Below are positions 7,811-16,781 of a DNA stretch of 33,931 bases, one piece after another; the first letter of the stretch is position 1, and every line of letters begins with the position of its first letter. The notes beneath the pieces are model-generated. The model worked only from the letters and a program-made list of their open reading frames with translations. It had not been told where the DNA came from and made no database searches. Source of the DNA: an uncultured Erysipelotrichaceae bacterium (GTDB lineage: Bacteria > Bacillota_I > Bacilli_A > RFN20 > CAG-826); NCBI GenBank assembly GCA_902797855.1, contig CADBUI010000011.1, forward strand, positions 1 to 33,931, read 5' to 3'. The position numbers were made by a program, and so were the translations under genes.

Positions 7811-9265
7811 ATGGAAGTTATAGATAAATCATCTCTTATTTTTAATAACAAAATTGATAAGAAAACAATTAAAAAGGCTAATAAATCAAAAAGGAAATAC
7901 GTTAAGAAGTTTGGTGATGATTCTAACAAAGAATATCATTTAGCCATTAAAGAGATACCTTCACTTGATTTTATCAAAGTTAATAATTTAGTCCTTTCTG
8001 ATAAACCTATGAAATTCAGCGATAAAGCTTTAATTGTTGGCAACATCAGAATGGGTTTTGGTCATTACCGTATCTCAATTGCTATCGCTAGCTGTGCTAG
8101 AGCGCTTGGATATGATCCATATTGGTTTGATTTAGCAAGTTTTGATGCCACTGGCTCAAAGATGATTCGTAAACAAAACGATATGTATTCTTTAGCCTCT
8201 CGTATCTCTCAAAAATCTCATCTATTCAACCACTTTATTTGGGAGCCACTTAATAGTGAAGGTTTTAGAAAGATTACTTATAACGCGGTTGATCAAAAAA
8301 ATTCTGAATTACTTGCTCCACTTTATTTTGATTTACCAAAAGATGTTCCTTTTGTGGCCACTCACGTCTGGCCAAGCCAAGGTGCTATTCACGCTGGACT
8401 AACTCATGTAGTGAATGCCATTCCAGATAACTGGCCAATGGGTCTACATCTTTCTGAAGGAGCAATCCACACCGTTCAAACTCCATTTGCCTATCTAGGT
8501 TATAAAATGCTAAACGGAATGGCTAAAAAGCCATTAAATGGAATTCCAGAAAGTGAATTATATGATGTCGGACATTATATCGACCATGAACTTGTTAGCA
8601 ATATTGAAGAAGACGTTAGTAAACGTATTGAAAGAATTAATAATAATAAACCAGTTCGTATTTTGATGAGTGTTGGAGGAGCAGGGGCAGGTTCAAAATC
8701 CTTCCTTGAAATCCTTAATCATCTTCGTGAATACGTCAAGAATAATAAAGTTGCGTTATTCCTTAACCTTGGTGATCACTCTGATATGTACGAATTCTTA
8801 TGTAAGAAAATCAAAGGTTTTGATAAAGAATGCACAACTTTCTTTGATGATTATTCTTCATTCAAGGAATTTGTTGAATCTATGGACAATGATATACCTG
8901 CAAAAATCTATGTCATTTCTCATAAAGATATATTTGAAGCGGTCTATTCCACAAATCTACTTATGAGAAAAGTTGAAATCCTAATTACCAAACCTAGTGA
9001 GCTTGCTTTCTATCCTGTTGTGAAACTTATGATGAGACACATCGGTGGACATGAAGTCTATGGTGCGGTCCATGCTCAAGAAATTGGTGATTCAACATTT
9101 GAATGTCCTGATAAGAAATCGATGAACGAAATGCTTGACCGTCTCATTAGTGATAAAGAATTACTCATTCACTTAAATAAGCAAATCATCAAACTTAAAA
9201 ATGAAGGCATATATAACGGTGGATATGAAGTTGTAAAACTCGCCGTTAATGGTCGACATAAATAA
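7811..9265 (+). CDS. GT-B-fold glycosyltransferase-like protein, uncharacterised
   Basis: A 484-residue protein that I cannot name. After a lysine-rich N-terminus (residues 1-60) it has NIRMGFGHYRISIAIA near residue 78, like the G-x-GH-x-x-A-x-A signature that opens MurG and monogalactosyldiacylglycerol synthase. The second half opens with a beta strand and glycine loop (ILMSVGGAGAGSKS), and near the end ILITKPSELAFYP resembles the KPG-x-x-E nucleotide-sugar site of the same GT-B enzymes, though the usual KPGG is KPSE. In between is an unusual conserved-looking stretch (THVWPSQGAIHAGLTHVV, NWPMGLHLSEGAIHT). I infer a sugar-nucleotide-dependent transferase or binding protein. A strong AAAGGAG overlaps the GH3 stop codon, so the two are coupled; a shared bidirectional terminator follows. 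Confidence 0.6.
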   Translation: MEVIDKSSLIFNNKIDKKTIKKANKSKRKYVKKFGDDSNKEYHLAIKEIPSLDFIKVNNLVLSDKPMKFSDKALIVGNIRMGFGHYRISIAIASCARALGYDPYWFDLASFDATGSKMIRKQNDMYSLASRISQKSHLFNHFIWEPLNSEGFRKITYNAVDQKNSELLAPLYFDLPKDVPFVATHVWPSQGAIHAGLTHVVNAIPDNWPMGLHLSEGAIHTVQTPFAYLGYKMLNGMAKKPLNGIPESELYDVGHYIDHELVSNIEEDVSKRIERINNNKPVRILMSVGGAGAGSKSFLEILNHLREYVKNNKVALFLNLGDHSDMYEFLCKKIKGFDKECTTFFDDYSSFKEFVESMDNDIPAKIYVISHKDIFEAVYSTNLLMRKVEILITKPSELAFYPVVKLMMRHIGGHEVYGAVHAQEIGDSTFECPDKKSMNEMLDRLISDKELLIHLNKQIIKLKNEGIYNGGYEVVKLAVNGRHK

Positions 9266-9297
9266 AATAAATGGCAACGCGAAGTTGCCATTTATTT
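9265..9297. terminator. Bidirectional intrinsic terminator between convergent genes
   Basis: A perfect 14-bp stem (AAATAAATGGCAAC / GTTGCCATTTATTT) with loop GCGAA. A/T runs on both flanks make it functional in either direction. The stop codons of both flanking genes touch or lie inside the stem. Confidence 0.9.
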
Positions 9298-11629
9298 ATC
9301 TAACTGGAATTTCTATTACATTAGTAATATCTTCAAGTTTAATCGTTACTTTTCCAGTTCCTTTTTCTTGTTTTGATTTGATGTATAGTGATAATTTACC
9401 ACCATTAAGAACTTGAGATGATTCACCGATTAATTCAATTGGTCCAAAAACGGAAACATTAACAGGTTTATTCGCGTATTCCATAATGGAATTATATTCA
9501 TCAACATACTCTAGAGAAATTCTTAAAGTATCATAAGTATCTTCATTCACTAATTCGTTTTTGTTAGTAGTGAGATTTAAATCGAATTTGTATGATGGTC
9601 CAATCGTAACGCTTTTAACAACCTTTCCATCTTTAATTCCATCATAGCGATATCTTTTGGCGATTCCTCCCCAAGAGCCAACGTGTTTATTCCAATAAGC
9701 GACTAGTTCAGCATAGCTAAGTTTATATTTCGCCATCATCATCGCTAAATAAAGAAGCTGCGATTTTTTCATCTTATTAAAGCCATGAATTGCAGCGTAT
9801 GAAAACATCTTTCCAATCTTTTTCCAACTCTTCTTATTGAAGCGTTCTTCTTTAAATGTTTCACCCACTAAATCATCAATATAAATAGGTGGATGTTTTA
9901 AACTTGAGAATCTTTTATCTTTAGATAACGGATAGAAATCTCCAACGAATTCATCGTTTTTATATAACTTCACATAATCACAGTTAGTAAGAACATATAT
10001 CTCACCAAAAATTGCGTTATCTAAATCCCCAGGTTTCATATTTGAAAGTACTTCAAGAACTGGGAAATCATCTTGCTGAGAAGAATATGCGCTTGCTGCG
10101 TATTTTTTATTTCTATAGATATCGAACACTCCATGAGGGCAGATATGATCGCCTGAACCAAAGTCTCCATGAGTGTGATAATCCGCAAAACACCAACCAA
10201 TCGCACCAGCGATATTGTCGTATTTTAAATTATCATTAATTACTCTAAGATGACGAAGCGCTTGTTCAGCTTTACTTGTCATGTCACTCGTAGCTTTAGT
10301 TGGATCCATGTGACCCATATATTCACTTACTAAATATGGGTGATTATTTGTTTTAACTTTCTTTGGATTGATTAGTCCAATGCCATCAACACTTTCGTTA
10401 ACGAAGTCGTTATATGCATAGACATCTTCAAGAAGTTCACTATTAGTGAAATTTCTCACGCCTAATGTAGGGCGGAATGGGTCAAGCTTATGAGCAATCT
10501 CATTAGCTTTTGAGTATAGTTCATGATCATCTTGAGATTCATCAATTCTCACTCCATGGATGATAAGAGAAGGATGATTTCTTTCAGTGATGACCATTTT
10601 TTCAACGTTTTTATAGAATTGGTTTCTCCAGATTTCTTCTTTGCCAATGTGTTGCCATCCTGGAATTTCATTTATAACAAGAAGTCCGATTTCATCGCAT
10701 CTATTTAAGAAATGTTCACTATCAGGGTAGTGGGAAGTTCTCACTACATTAACTCCAGCGACATATTTAAGTAGATTAGCGTCATCTTCTTGAAGTGACT
10801 TACTCGCTGCATATCCAATTATTGGATAGGATTGATGACGGTTAAGTCCAATTAATTTAATCTTTTTATTATTTAAGTAGAATCCATCTTTCTTCCAAGA
10901 TATATCTCTAAATCCAAATCTAGTTAGATAAGTTTCACTCCCATCTCCACTTAAGATAGTAGTGCGTAACAAATATAGCTTTGGATTAGCTATGTCCCAA
11001 GGGATAATGTTTTCAATTTTAGCTGTTGGAGTATTAAATTTTGCGATTACTTTATTTTTATCAAGTACTTCATGAACGTATGAGAAGGATTTAGATTCAC
11101 CTATTTTTGTGAATCCTATTTGTATCTCTCCTTTCGAGTTTGCGAATACATATATATCTTTGATATATGTTTTTGGATGAACTTCGATAGATACTTCTCG
11201 ATATATTCCTGAGAAAGTTAAATAATCAACTGCATAACCAAATGGAGGATAATTCTTATCTTCACTAGAATCTAAAACAACAACTAAACGGTTATTTTTT
11301 TGCTTGATAAATTCACTAACGTCAATTTCAACTGGGACATATCCTGAAACATATTCTCCATAATAATGATCATTAAGATATATCTTTGCTTTAAGCATAA
11401 AAGCATCGAATCTTAAGATAGTAACACTATCAGAGATATCATTATCAACATCAAAGATCTTTTCGTAGGTAACAACTTTTTGATAAATCTTCTCATCAAA
11501 ATAGTTATATGGAACATCCTTTACATTATGAGGAATATTAACTATTTCACTCTCTTTTGGTAGTGATTTTAAATATTCTTCTTTAAATGAATCAGTGAAT
11601 TTCCAATTAAAATTTAATTGTTGTTTCAT
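9296..11629 (-). CDS. GH2 beta-galactosidase/beta-glucuronidase-like enzyme
   Basis: A 777-residue glycoside hydrolase family 2 protein without signal peptide. The sugar-binding beta domain covers about residues 40-150, the immunoglobulin-like domain about 155-240, and the TIM barrel starts near GFYLNNKKIKLIGLNRHQSYP. The acid/base glutamate is Glu364 in GVRIDESQDD and the nucleophile Glu436 in YLVSEYMGH. The residue before the acid/base is Asp363, where the family normally has Asn. A C-terminal extension of over 200 residues follows the barrel. The likely substrate is a beta-galactoside or related beta-linked sugar. The gene is divergent from the GH36 operon and shares its promoter region; it ends in the shared terminator at 9265-9297. 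No good Shine-Dalgarno: GGAG lies 15 nt before the ATG. Confidence 0.92.
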   Translation of the reverse strand: MKQQLNFNWKFTDSFKEEYLKSLPKESEIVNIPHNVKDVPYNYFDEKIYQKVVTYEKIFDVDNDISDSVTILRFDAFMLKAKIYLNDHYYGEYVSGYVPVEIDVSEFIKQKNNRLVVVLDSSEDKNYPPFGYAVDYLTFSGIYREVSIEVHPKTYIKDIYVFANSKGEIQIGFTKIGESKSFSYVHEVLDKNKVIAKFNTPTAKIENIIPWDIANPKLYLLRTTILSGDGSETYLTRFGFRDISWKKDGFYLNNKKIKLIGLNRHQSYPIIGYAASKSLQEDDANLLKYVAGVNVVRTSHYPDSEHFLNRCDEIGLLVINEIPGWQHIGKEEIWRNQFYKNVEKMVITERNHPSLIIHGVRIDESQDDHELYSKANEIAHKLDPFRPTLGVRNFTNSELLEDVYAYNDFVNESVDGIGLINPKKVKTNNHPYLVSEYMGHMDPTKATSDMTSKAEQALRHLRVINDNLKYDNIAGAIGWCFADYHTHGDFGSGDHICPHGVFDIYRNKKYAASAYSSQQDDFPVLEVLSNMKPGDLDNAIFGEIYVLTNCDYVKLYKNDEFVGDFYPLSKDKRFSSLKHPPIYIDDLVGETFKEERFNKKSWKKIGKMFSYAAIHGFNKMKKSQLLYLAMMMAKYKLSYAELVAYWNKHVGSWGGIAKRYRYDGIKDGKVVKSVTIGPSYKFDLNLTTNKNELVNEDTYDTLRISLEYVDEYNSIMEYANKPVNVSVFGPIELIGESSQVLNGGKLSLYIKSKQEKGTGKVTIKLEDITNVIEIPVR

Positions 11630-11655
11630 TTTTGTTTTTATTAACTCCGGTTATT

Positions 11656-11665
11656 ATTATATAAT
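11656..11665. promoter_or_regulatory. Symmetric bidirectional -10 element between GH2 and GH36 genes
   Basis: ATTATATAAT is a perfect palindrome that gives TATAAT on each strand (11660-11665 on +, 11661-11656 on -). Expected leaders are about 11 nt for the GH36 gene, beginning at its GAGG ribosome site, and about 20 nt for the GH2 gene. No strong -35 is seen on either side. Confidence 0.6.
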
Positions 11666-11682
11666 ACTTTTGAGGAAAACAT

Positions 11683-14019
11683 ATGATTAAAAATAATAAA
11701 AACACCTTTATAATTGAAACAAAATCACTCAGTTATATTTTCCACGTTAATGAGATGGGAATATTGCTACATGATTATTTTGGAATGCATATTGATTTAG
11801 TAAATGAAGATACACTTCCTATTTCTCTACATGCAAAATGCCAAAAAGGCACGACAGTCATCTATGATGATAGTGTCGATAAAGAATTCTCACTTGATAC
11901 TGCCTTACTTGAATTTTCCTTCCCTCATAAAGGCGATTTTAAAGAATCTCAAATTCTTTTTAAGAATGATAAATATGGCTTTGTCTTTGATTTTAAATAT
12001 GACTCCTACAAAATTAAAGCACCAAGTAAACTTAAAGAACTTCCTACTCCACATGGAGCGAGTGAAGAACTTGTTATCAACTTAAAAGATGAAAAGGCGA
12101 ATATTGTTGTTGAACTACATTATTTAGTTTTTGAAGATAGTGATGTTATCGCTAGAAATATCGTTATTAAAAACCTCGCTAGTGAAGTGCTCACTATTAA
12201 CCGTGCATTATCTTTATCACTTGATTTTATTAACAAAAATTATGAACTCATCACCCTTGCTGGTGGTTGGATTAGCGAAGCTAATGTAATCACTAACGAA
12301 CTTAAACAAGGTATGTATAGTGTTTCCTCTCTTACCGGAGCTAGCTCGCATCATCATAATCCATTCTTCGCTCTTAAAGAAAAAGGAGCAGGACTAGATT
12401 ATGGCGAAGCGCTTGAATGCAATTTAATGTATTCAGGTAATCACCTTGAACAAATTTATCTATCAAATTATGACAAAGTTAGAATATTAACAGGTATCAA
12501 CCCATTCTGCTTTGAAATTAAATTAGCCACTAACGAAGTTTTTGAAACTCCATACGCTGTTCTAACCTTTTCTAATAAAGGTATTAATGGTGCATCTCAA
12601 AATATGCATCATTTCGTCAACAACCATGTTATTAAAGAACAGTGGAAGGACTATCTTCGGCCTGTAGTCATTAATAACTGGGAAGCGACATATTTTAAGT
12701 TTACTGAAAGAAAACTTATTTCCCTAGCAAAACAAGCCACCAAATTTGGAGCGGAACTTTTCGTTTTAGATGATGGTTGGTTTTCTTCTCGAAATGATGA
12801 CTACCATGGTTTAGGAGATTATTTTGTAAACAAAAAGAAACTTCCACATGGACTTAATGGACTCGCAAAAAGAATCAATAAACTTGGACTTAAGTTTGGA
12901 CTTTGGTTTGAACCTGAAAGTGTAAATATCGATTCTGAACTATATAAAGCTCATCCTGATTGGGCGGTTTTTAATGAGGACCGCACTCCATCAAAAGGAA
13001 GACATCAACTTGTTTTAGATTTATCTAAAAAAGAAGTCCAAGATTACATTATTAAAAGTGTTGATGGTGTCTTAAAAAGTGCGAATATTGAATATGTTAA
13101 ATGGGATATGAACCGTCATATCTCAGATATTCCTAGTTTAAATCCAGGAACTTTCTATCATGAATATATTCTTGGATTATATCGCATCATTGATTATCTC
13201 ACTAACGAACATCCTAACATTCTTTTTGAAGGATGCTCTAATGGTGGAAATAGATTTGATTTAGGAATGCTTGCGTATTTTCCACAGATTTGGACAAGTG
13301 ATGATACTGATCCAGTTGAAAGAATTAGAATTCAATCTGGTTATGCTTTAGCATATCCTCTTTCCTCTATCTCAAATCATGTCTCGTGCTCTCCATCCCA
13401 TCAACTTCTTAGAAGAACTACATTAGATACAAGATTTAATGTTGCTTCCTTTGGAGTTCTTGGCTATGAGCTTCTTTTTAAAGAGATGGAACCTCTTGAA
13501 AAGAAGAGACTACCTGAACTAATTAAAATATATAAAGAAAATAGAGACACTTTCCAACATGGAGTGTTCTCTCAGTCTAATTTCTTAACCGGACATAATG
13601 AAGTAAGCTGGAATGTCACTAGTCTTGATGGCACAAAATCATTCACAATGCTATTTAATCTTCTACAATCATCTCATCCAGTAGATAACTATTTATACGT
13701 TAAAAACGTATGTGATGAATTTAGATATAATGTTTCAACCGTTCAACAGAAACATGATATCCGTAAATTTGGTAGCTTAGTGAACATGATTCTTCCAATT
13801 CACGTTAACCCAAATGGAGCGATTGTTCGTATCGCTAGTAAACACGTCACAATTAATGGTGAAAAAGAACAATACGTTGTTAGTGGTAATACGCTTAATA
13901 ATAACGCAGTTATCCTTGATTCCCAGTGGAGCGCTAGTGGTCTAAATGACGATGTCCGTGTCATGGGAGATTTTGGAAGTAGATTATATATAATTTCTAA
14001 AGAAAATGAAGCAAACTAA
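11683..14019 (+). CDS. GH36 alpha-galactosidase
   Basis: A 778-residue family 36 enzyme, the usual length for bacterial members (720-750, here slightly longer), cytoplasmic. The TIM barrel shows DDGWFSSRNDDYHGLGDY, GLWFEPESVN, the nucleophile motif KWDMNRH (Asp475), the sugar-binding EGCSNGGNRFD and the SDDTDPVER motif (residues 539-547) that carries the acid/base aspartate. It cleaves terminal alpha-1,6-galactose from melibiose, raffinose and stachyose. GAGG (11672-11675) sits 7 nt upstream of the ATG. It is the first gene of an overlapping operon with a GH13 glucosidase and a mutarotase, which fits use of raffinose-family and isomalto-oligosaccharides. No transporter is nearby. Confidence 0.95.
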   Translation: MIKNNKNTFIIETKSLSYIFHVNEMGILLHDYFGMHIDLVNEDTLPISLHAKCQKGTTVIYDDSVDKEFSLDTALLEFSFPHKGDFKESQILFKNDKYGFVFDFKYDSYKIKAPSKLKELPTPHGASEELVINLKDEKANIVVELHYLVFEDSDVIARNIVIKNLASEVLTINRALSLSLDFINKNYELITLAGGWISEANVITNELKQGMYSVSSLTGASSHHHNPFFALKEKGAGLDYGEALECNLMYSGNHLEQIYLSNYDKVRILTGINPFCFEIKLATNEVFETPYAVLTFSNKGINGASQNMHHFVNNHVIKEQWKDYLRPVVINNWEATYFKFTERKLISLAKQATKFGAELFVLDDGWFSSRNDDYHGLGDYFVNKKKLPHGLNGLAKRINKLGLKFGLWFEPESVNIDSELYKAHPDWAVFNEDRTPSKGRHQLVLDLSKKEVQDYIIKSVDGVLKSANIEYVKWDMNRHISDIPSLNPGTFYHEYILGLYRIIDYLTNEHPNILFEGCSNGGNRFDLGMLAYFPQIWTSDDTDPVERIRIQSGYALAYPLSSISNHVSCSPSHQLLRRTTLDTRFNVASFGVLGYELLFKEMEPLEKKRLPELIKIYKENRDTFQHGVFSQSNFLTGHNEVSWNVTSLDGTKSFTMLFNLLQSSHPVDNYLYVKNVCDEFRYNVSTVQQKHDIRKFGSLVNMILPIHVNPNGAIVRIASKHVTINGEKEQYVVSGNTLNNNAVILDSQWSASGLNDDVRVMGDFGSRLYIISKENEAN

Positions 14020-15673
14020 TTGGTATAAAGACGCAGTTATCTATCAAATATATCCTCGCTCATTTAAAGATTCAAACGGGGATGGTTTTGGTGATATCCC
14101 TGGAATCATATCTAAACTAGATTATTTAAAAGATCTTGGAGTGAACTGTGTCTGGGTATCTCCAGTATATGATTCTCCTCAAGAAGATAATGGGTATGAT
14201 ATCTCAAATTATAAAGATATTTATTATAAATTTGGGACGATGAAAGACTTTGATCTTCTTTTAGAAGAAATGCATAAAAGAGGCATTAGACTCATTATGG
14301 ATTTAGTGGTCAATCATACCTCTAGTAAACATCCTTGGTTTATCGATGCTTATAACAATAAAGATTCAAAATACCGAGATTACTACATTATCCGCAAAGG
14401 TAAAAAAGGTGGGAAGAAACCACCTAATAACTGGACTGGATTTTTCGGCGAAAAAGCTTGGGAAAGAATAGGAGACACAGAAGACTACTATCTCCATTTA
14501 TTCGCGAAAGGACAGCCAGATTTAAACTGGGAAAATCCTAAGCTTAGAGAAGAAGTAAAAGATATCCTTAAATTCTATCTAGATAAGGGTGTTGATGGAT
14601 TTAGATGTGATGTAATCACATTAATATCTAAAAAACAGGATTTTAAATCTCGTTTCCCAAAGATTGCCTTAACTGGAAAAGACGCCTATATTAACGGCCC
14701 TCGTCTCCATGAATTTTTACATGAATTAAACGTAGATGTTCTTTCTAATTATGATGTGATGACTGTTGGAGAAACAGTTTTATCAACTTTGAAACAAAGC
14801 ATCGATTTAGTCTCTCCTAGTAGAAAAGAACTCACGATGATTTTTAATTTTGATAACACTGATACAGATAACTACTTTGGTGTTAAATATATCAAGAAAA
14901 AATTTAGACTTAAAAACCTTAAAAAAGTTTATCGAAAATGGCAGCATGGACTATATAAAGTTGGTTGGAATTCGCTCTTTATTGAAAACCATGATCAAAG
15001 AAGAAGCGTTGGTAGATTTGGGACCTCTTCTAAGGAAGAATACCGTGAACTTAGTGCGAAAATGCTCGCGACTAGCTACTTTTTAATGAGTGGCACTCCA
15101 TTTATTTATCAAGGTCAAGAAATTGGAATGACTAATGGAGATTTTAAATCCATTGATGAATTCGAAGATGTTGAAATTAAAAACATGTATGAATTATCTA
15201 AGAAAAACGCTTTCCTTAGACCAATCTTAAGAAAATCGATGTTTGAAGTAAGTCGAGATAACGCTAGAACACCAATGCAATGGGATAACTCCGAATTCGC
15301 TGGATTTTCAAGCGTTAAGCCTTGGCTTAAAGTAAACGCTAATAAAGAATATATAAACGTAAAAGATAGTCTAGAAAGAGAAGATTCACTTTTCCATTAT
15401 TATCAAAAATTAATTAAGTTTAGAATTGGAAATTCCATCATTAAAGATGGTGAATATATTGACTTACTCCCTCGTCATAAAAGAATACTTGCTTACAAGA
15501 TGAAAACTGACGCTGGTGAAGTAGTGGTTATCTCTAATTTCTCCACTAAAGAAATAAAGTGTAAATTACTCACCAAATTTAATGACAAAAATATGGTTTT
15601 ATCTAACTATGATAAGCATAATCTAGTCAGCTTAAAACCATACGAAACTAGAGTATATGAGTGCAAGTTTTAA
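14006..15673 (+). CDS. GH13 oligo-1,6-glucosidase (alpha-glucosidase)
   Basis: A 555-residue alpha-amylase-family exo-glucosidase with the classic opening WYKDAVIYQIYPRSFKDSNGDG. Catalytic residues are Asp202 (nucleophile, GFRCDVI), Glu256 (acid/base, TVGETV) and Asp330 (ENHDQ), almost the numbering of the Bacillus oligo-1,6-glucosidase. QPDLNWENP marks the same subfamily (GH13_31). The residue after the nucleophile is Val203; in this subfamily valine there goes with alpha-1,6 (isomaltose-type) and threonine with alpha-1,4 specificity, so I infer isomalto-oligosaccharide or dextran fragments as substrate. Trehalose-6-phosphate hydrolase or sucrose-active enzymes are relatives. The start overlaps the GH36 end by 14 nt. 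Confidence 0.92.
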   Translation: MKQTNWYKDAVIYQIYPRSFKDSNGDGFGDIPGIISKLDYLKDLGVNCVWVSPVYDSPQEDNGYDISNYKDIYYKFGTMKDFDLLLEEMHKRGIRLIMDLVVNHTSSKHPWFIDAYNNKDSKYRDYYIIRKGKKGGKKPPNNWTGFFGEKAWERIGDTEDYYLHLFAKGQPDLNWENPKLREEVKDILKFYLDKGVDGFRCDVITLISKKQDFKSRFPKIALTGKDAYINGPRLHEFLHELNVDVLSNYDVMTVGETVLSTLKQSIDLVSPSRKELTMIFNFDNTDTDNYFGVKYIKKKFRLKNLKKVYRKWQHGLYKVGWNSLFIENHDQRRSVGRFGTSSKEEYRELSAKMLATSYFLMSGTPFIYQGQEIGMTNGDFKSIDEFEDVEIKNMYELSKKNAFLRPILRKSMFEVSRDNARTPMQWDNSEFAGFSSVKPWLKVNANKEYINVKDSLEREDSLFHYYQKLIKFRIGNSIIKDGEYIDLLPRHKRILAYKMKTDAGEVVVISNFSTKEIKCKLLTKFNDKNMVLSNYDKHNLVSLKPYETRVYECKF

Positions 15674-16676
15674 ACACGAAATTTTTTCTAAAGATGGAGT
15701 GACATTTATCAAAGTCAAAAAAGGCACTAAATTTAGTGTTACTTTTGCCGATTTAGGTGCCAGTGTTTATGAGATTTATTATAAGAATAAACTCATGACT
15801 TTAACTCCTAAATATATTAACGATTTTAAGAAAACTTCCGTTTATAACGGAAAAACTATCGGAAGAGTATCGAATAGAATTAAAAACGCTGAGATAGTTG
15901 TAGACAATATTCTTTATAAACTAGACCCTAATGAAAACGGGAATACTCTTCATGGAGGAAGAAACGGAATATCCACAAAATATTTCGATTATGAAGTAGG
16001 CGAATCCGATAAATACTTTTATGTTAGTTTTACTTATTTATCACCTCATTTAGAAGGCGGATTTCCTGAGGATTTAAATATCGAAATAAACTATCTATTT
16101 ACCAAGATTGATAACGATGATTCCTTTTGCATTAATTTGATTGCTAAATCTGATAGAATTACTCCAATCAAATTAACAAATCATCTATATTTCACTCTTG
16201 GAGAGCCAACTAGTAAAAATCTATTCTTGAGTGTGTACACTAATTCATATCTAGATGTAGACAAAGAGCTTTTACCTATAGGTAGGAAAAGAATTAAAGG
16301 TAACCTATTTCATTTTAATGGTGAATTTGGTCCTTTAGATGATTCTCTTCTTGAGGTTTTTAGCAAAAATAAACAACCTTGGGTGGATCATTATTTCTTC
16401 CATCCTAAAACCAAGAATAGAAAAGAAGTATATGATGCACTTTTATATTCAAGTGATATCGTTTTAGCTATTAACTCCACCTTTGGTGGTATGCAAGTAT
16501 ATAACGATTTTTATGAAGACGACATCATCTATAAAAACACAAGCGAAAAATCTCGACGAGGATTCGCACTTGAACCATCTCTTCCAAATAATGAACTTGG
16601 TTTATTTCAACCTGGTTCAATTTTTAATCACAAAATCGTTTATACCTTTTACGAGAAGAAAAATAGCAAGAATTAA
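15657..16676 (+). CDS. galM: Aldose 1-epimerase (galactose mutarotase)
   Basis: A 339-residue galactose mutarotase, interconverting alpha and beta anomers so that sugars released by the upstream hydrolases can be phosphorylated. The family signatures are present: GKTIGRVSNRI, NTLHGGRNG (His99), KLTNHLYF with the catalytic acid His176, and GFALEPSLPNN with the catalytic base Glu306. The start overlaps the GH13 stop by 17 nt, so the three genes form one tightly coupled operon. No galK, galT or galE sits beside it. The epimerase at 26954 is in a different unit. Confidence 0.92.
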   Translation: MSASFKHEIFSKDGVTFIKVKKGTKFSVTFADLGASVYEIYYKNKLMTLTPKYINDFKKTSVYNGKTIGRVSNRIKNAEIVVDNILYKLDPNENGNTLHGGRNGISTKYFDYEVGESDKYFYVSFTYLSPHLEGGFPEDLNIEINYLFTKIDNDDSFCINLIAKSDRITPIKLTNHLYFTLGEPTSKNLFLSVYTNSYLDVDKELLPIGRKRIKGNLFHFNGEFGPLDDSLLEVFSKNKQPWVDHYFFHPKTKNRKEVYDALLYSSDIVLAINSTFGGMQVYNDFYEDDIIYKNTSEKSRRGFALEPSLPNNELGLFQPGSIFNHKIVYTFYEKKNSKN

Positions 16677-16681
16677 TCAAC

Positions 16682-16701
16682 TTTACATTGATCGATGTAA
16701 A
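16682..16701. promoter_or_regulatory. Inverted repeat upstream of the hydrogenase promoter (candidate operator)
   Basis: TTTACATTGATCGATGTAAA: two 7-bp arms (TTTACAT / ATGTAAA) around TGATCG, symmetric except for one pair of positions. No T-run follows, so it is not an intrinsic terminator. It ends 18 nt before the -35 box. Confidence 0.45.
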
Positions 16702-16707
16702 CGAAAG

Positions 16708-16723
16708 ACAATAATAGTATTGT
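16708..16723. promoter_or_regulatory. Second inverted repeat overlapping the hydrogenase -35 box
   Basis: ACAATA-ATAG-TATTGT, perfect 6-bp arms. It overlaps the putative -35 TTGTAA (16720-16725), the position expected for a repressor site. Confidence 0.4.
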
Positions 16724-16747
16724 AATTTACGCGAAATATTATAAAAT
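16720..16747 (+). promoter_or_regulatory. Probable promoter of the hydrogenase operon
   Basis: TTGTAA (16720-16725), 16-nt spacer, TAAAAT (16742-16747). Expected start is near 16754, leaving a leader of about 28 nt that contains the GGAGG at 16772-16776. Confidence 0.55.
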
Positions 16748-16781
16748 AATATCGCATTTTTTTATTTATATGGAGGATTGT

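Noticed and set aside
16682-16701. Reading the inverted repeat as a terminator of galM
   Set aside because: No T-run follows the stem, and the two central mismatches weaken it as an RNA hairpin.
16770-16781. Earlier ATG for the NuoE-like subunit
   Set aside because: The GGAGG at 16772-16776 overlaps it and is ideally spaced for ATG 16782.
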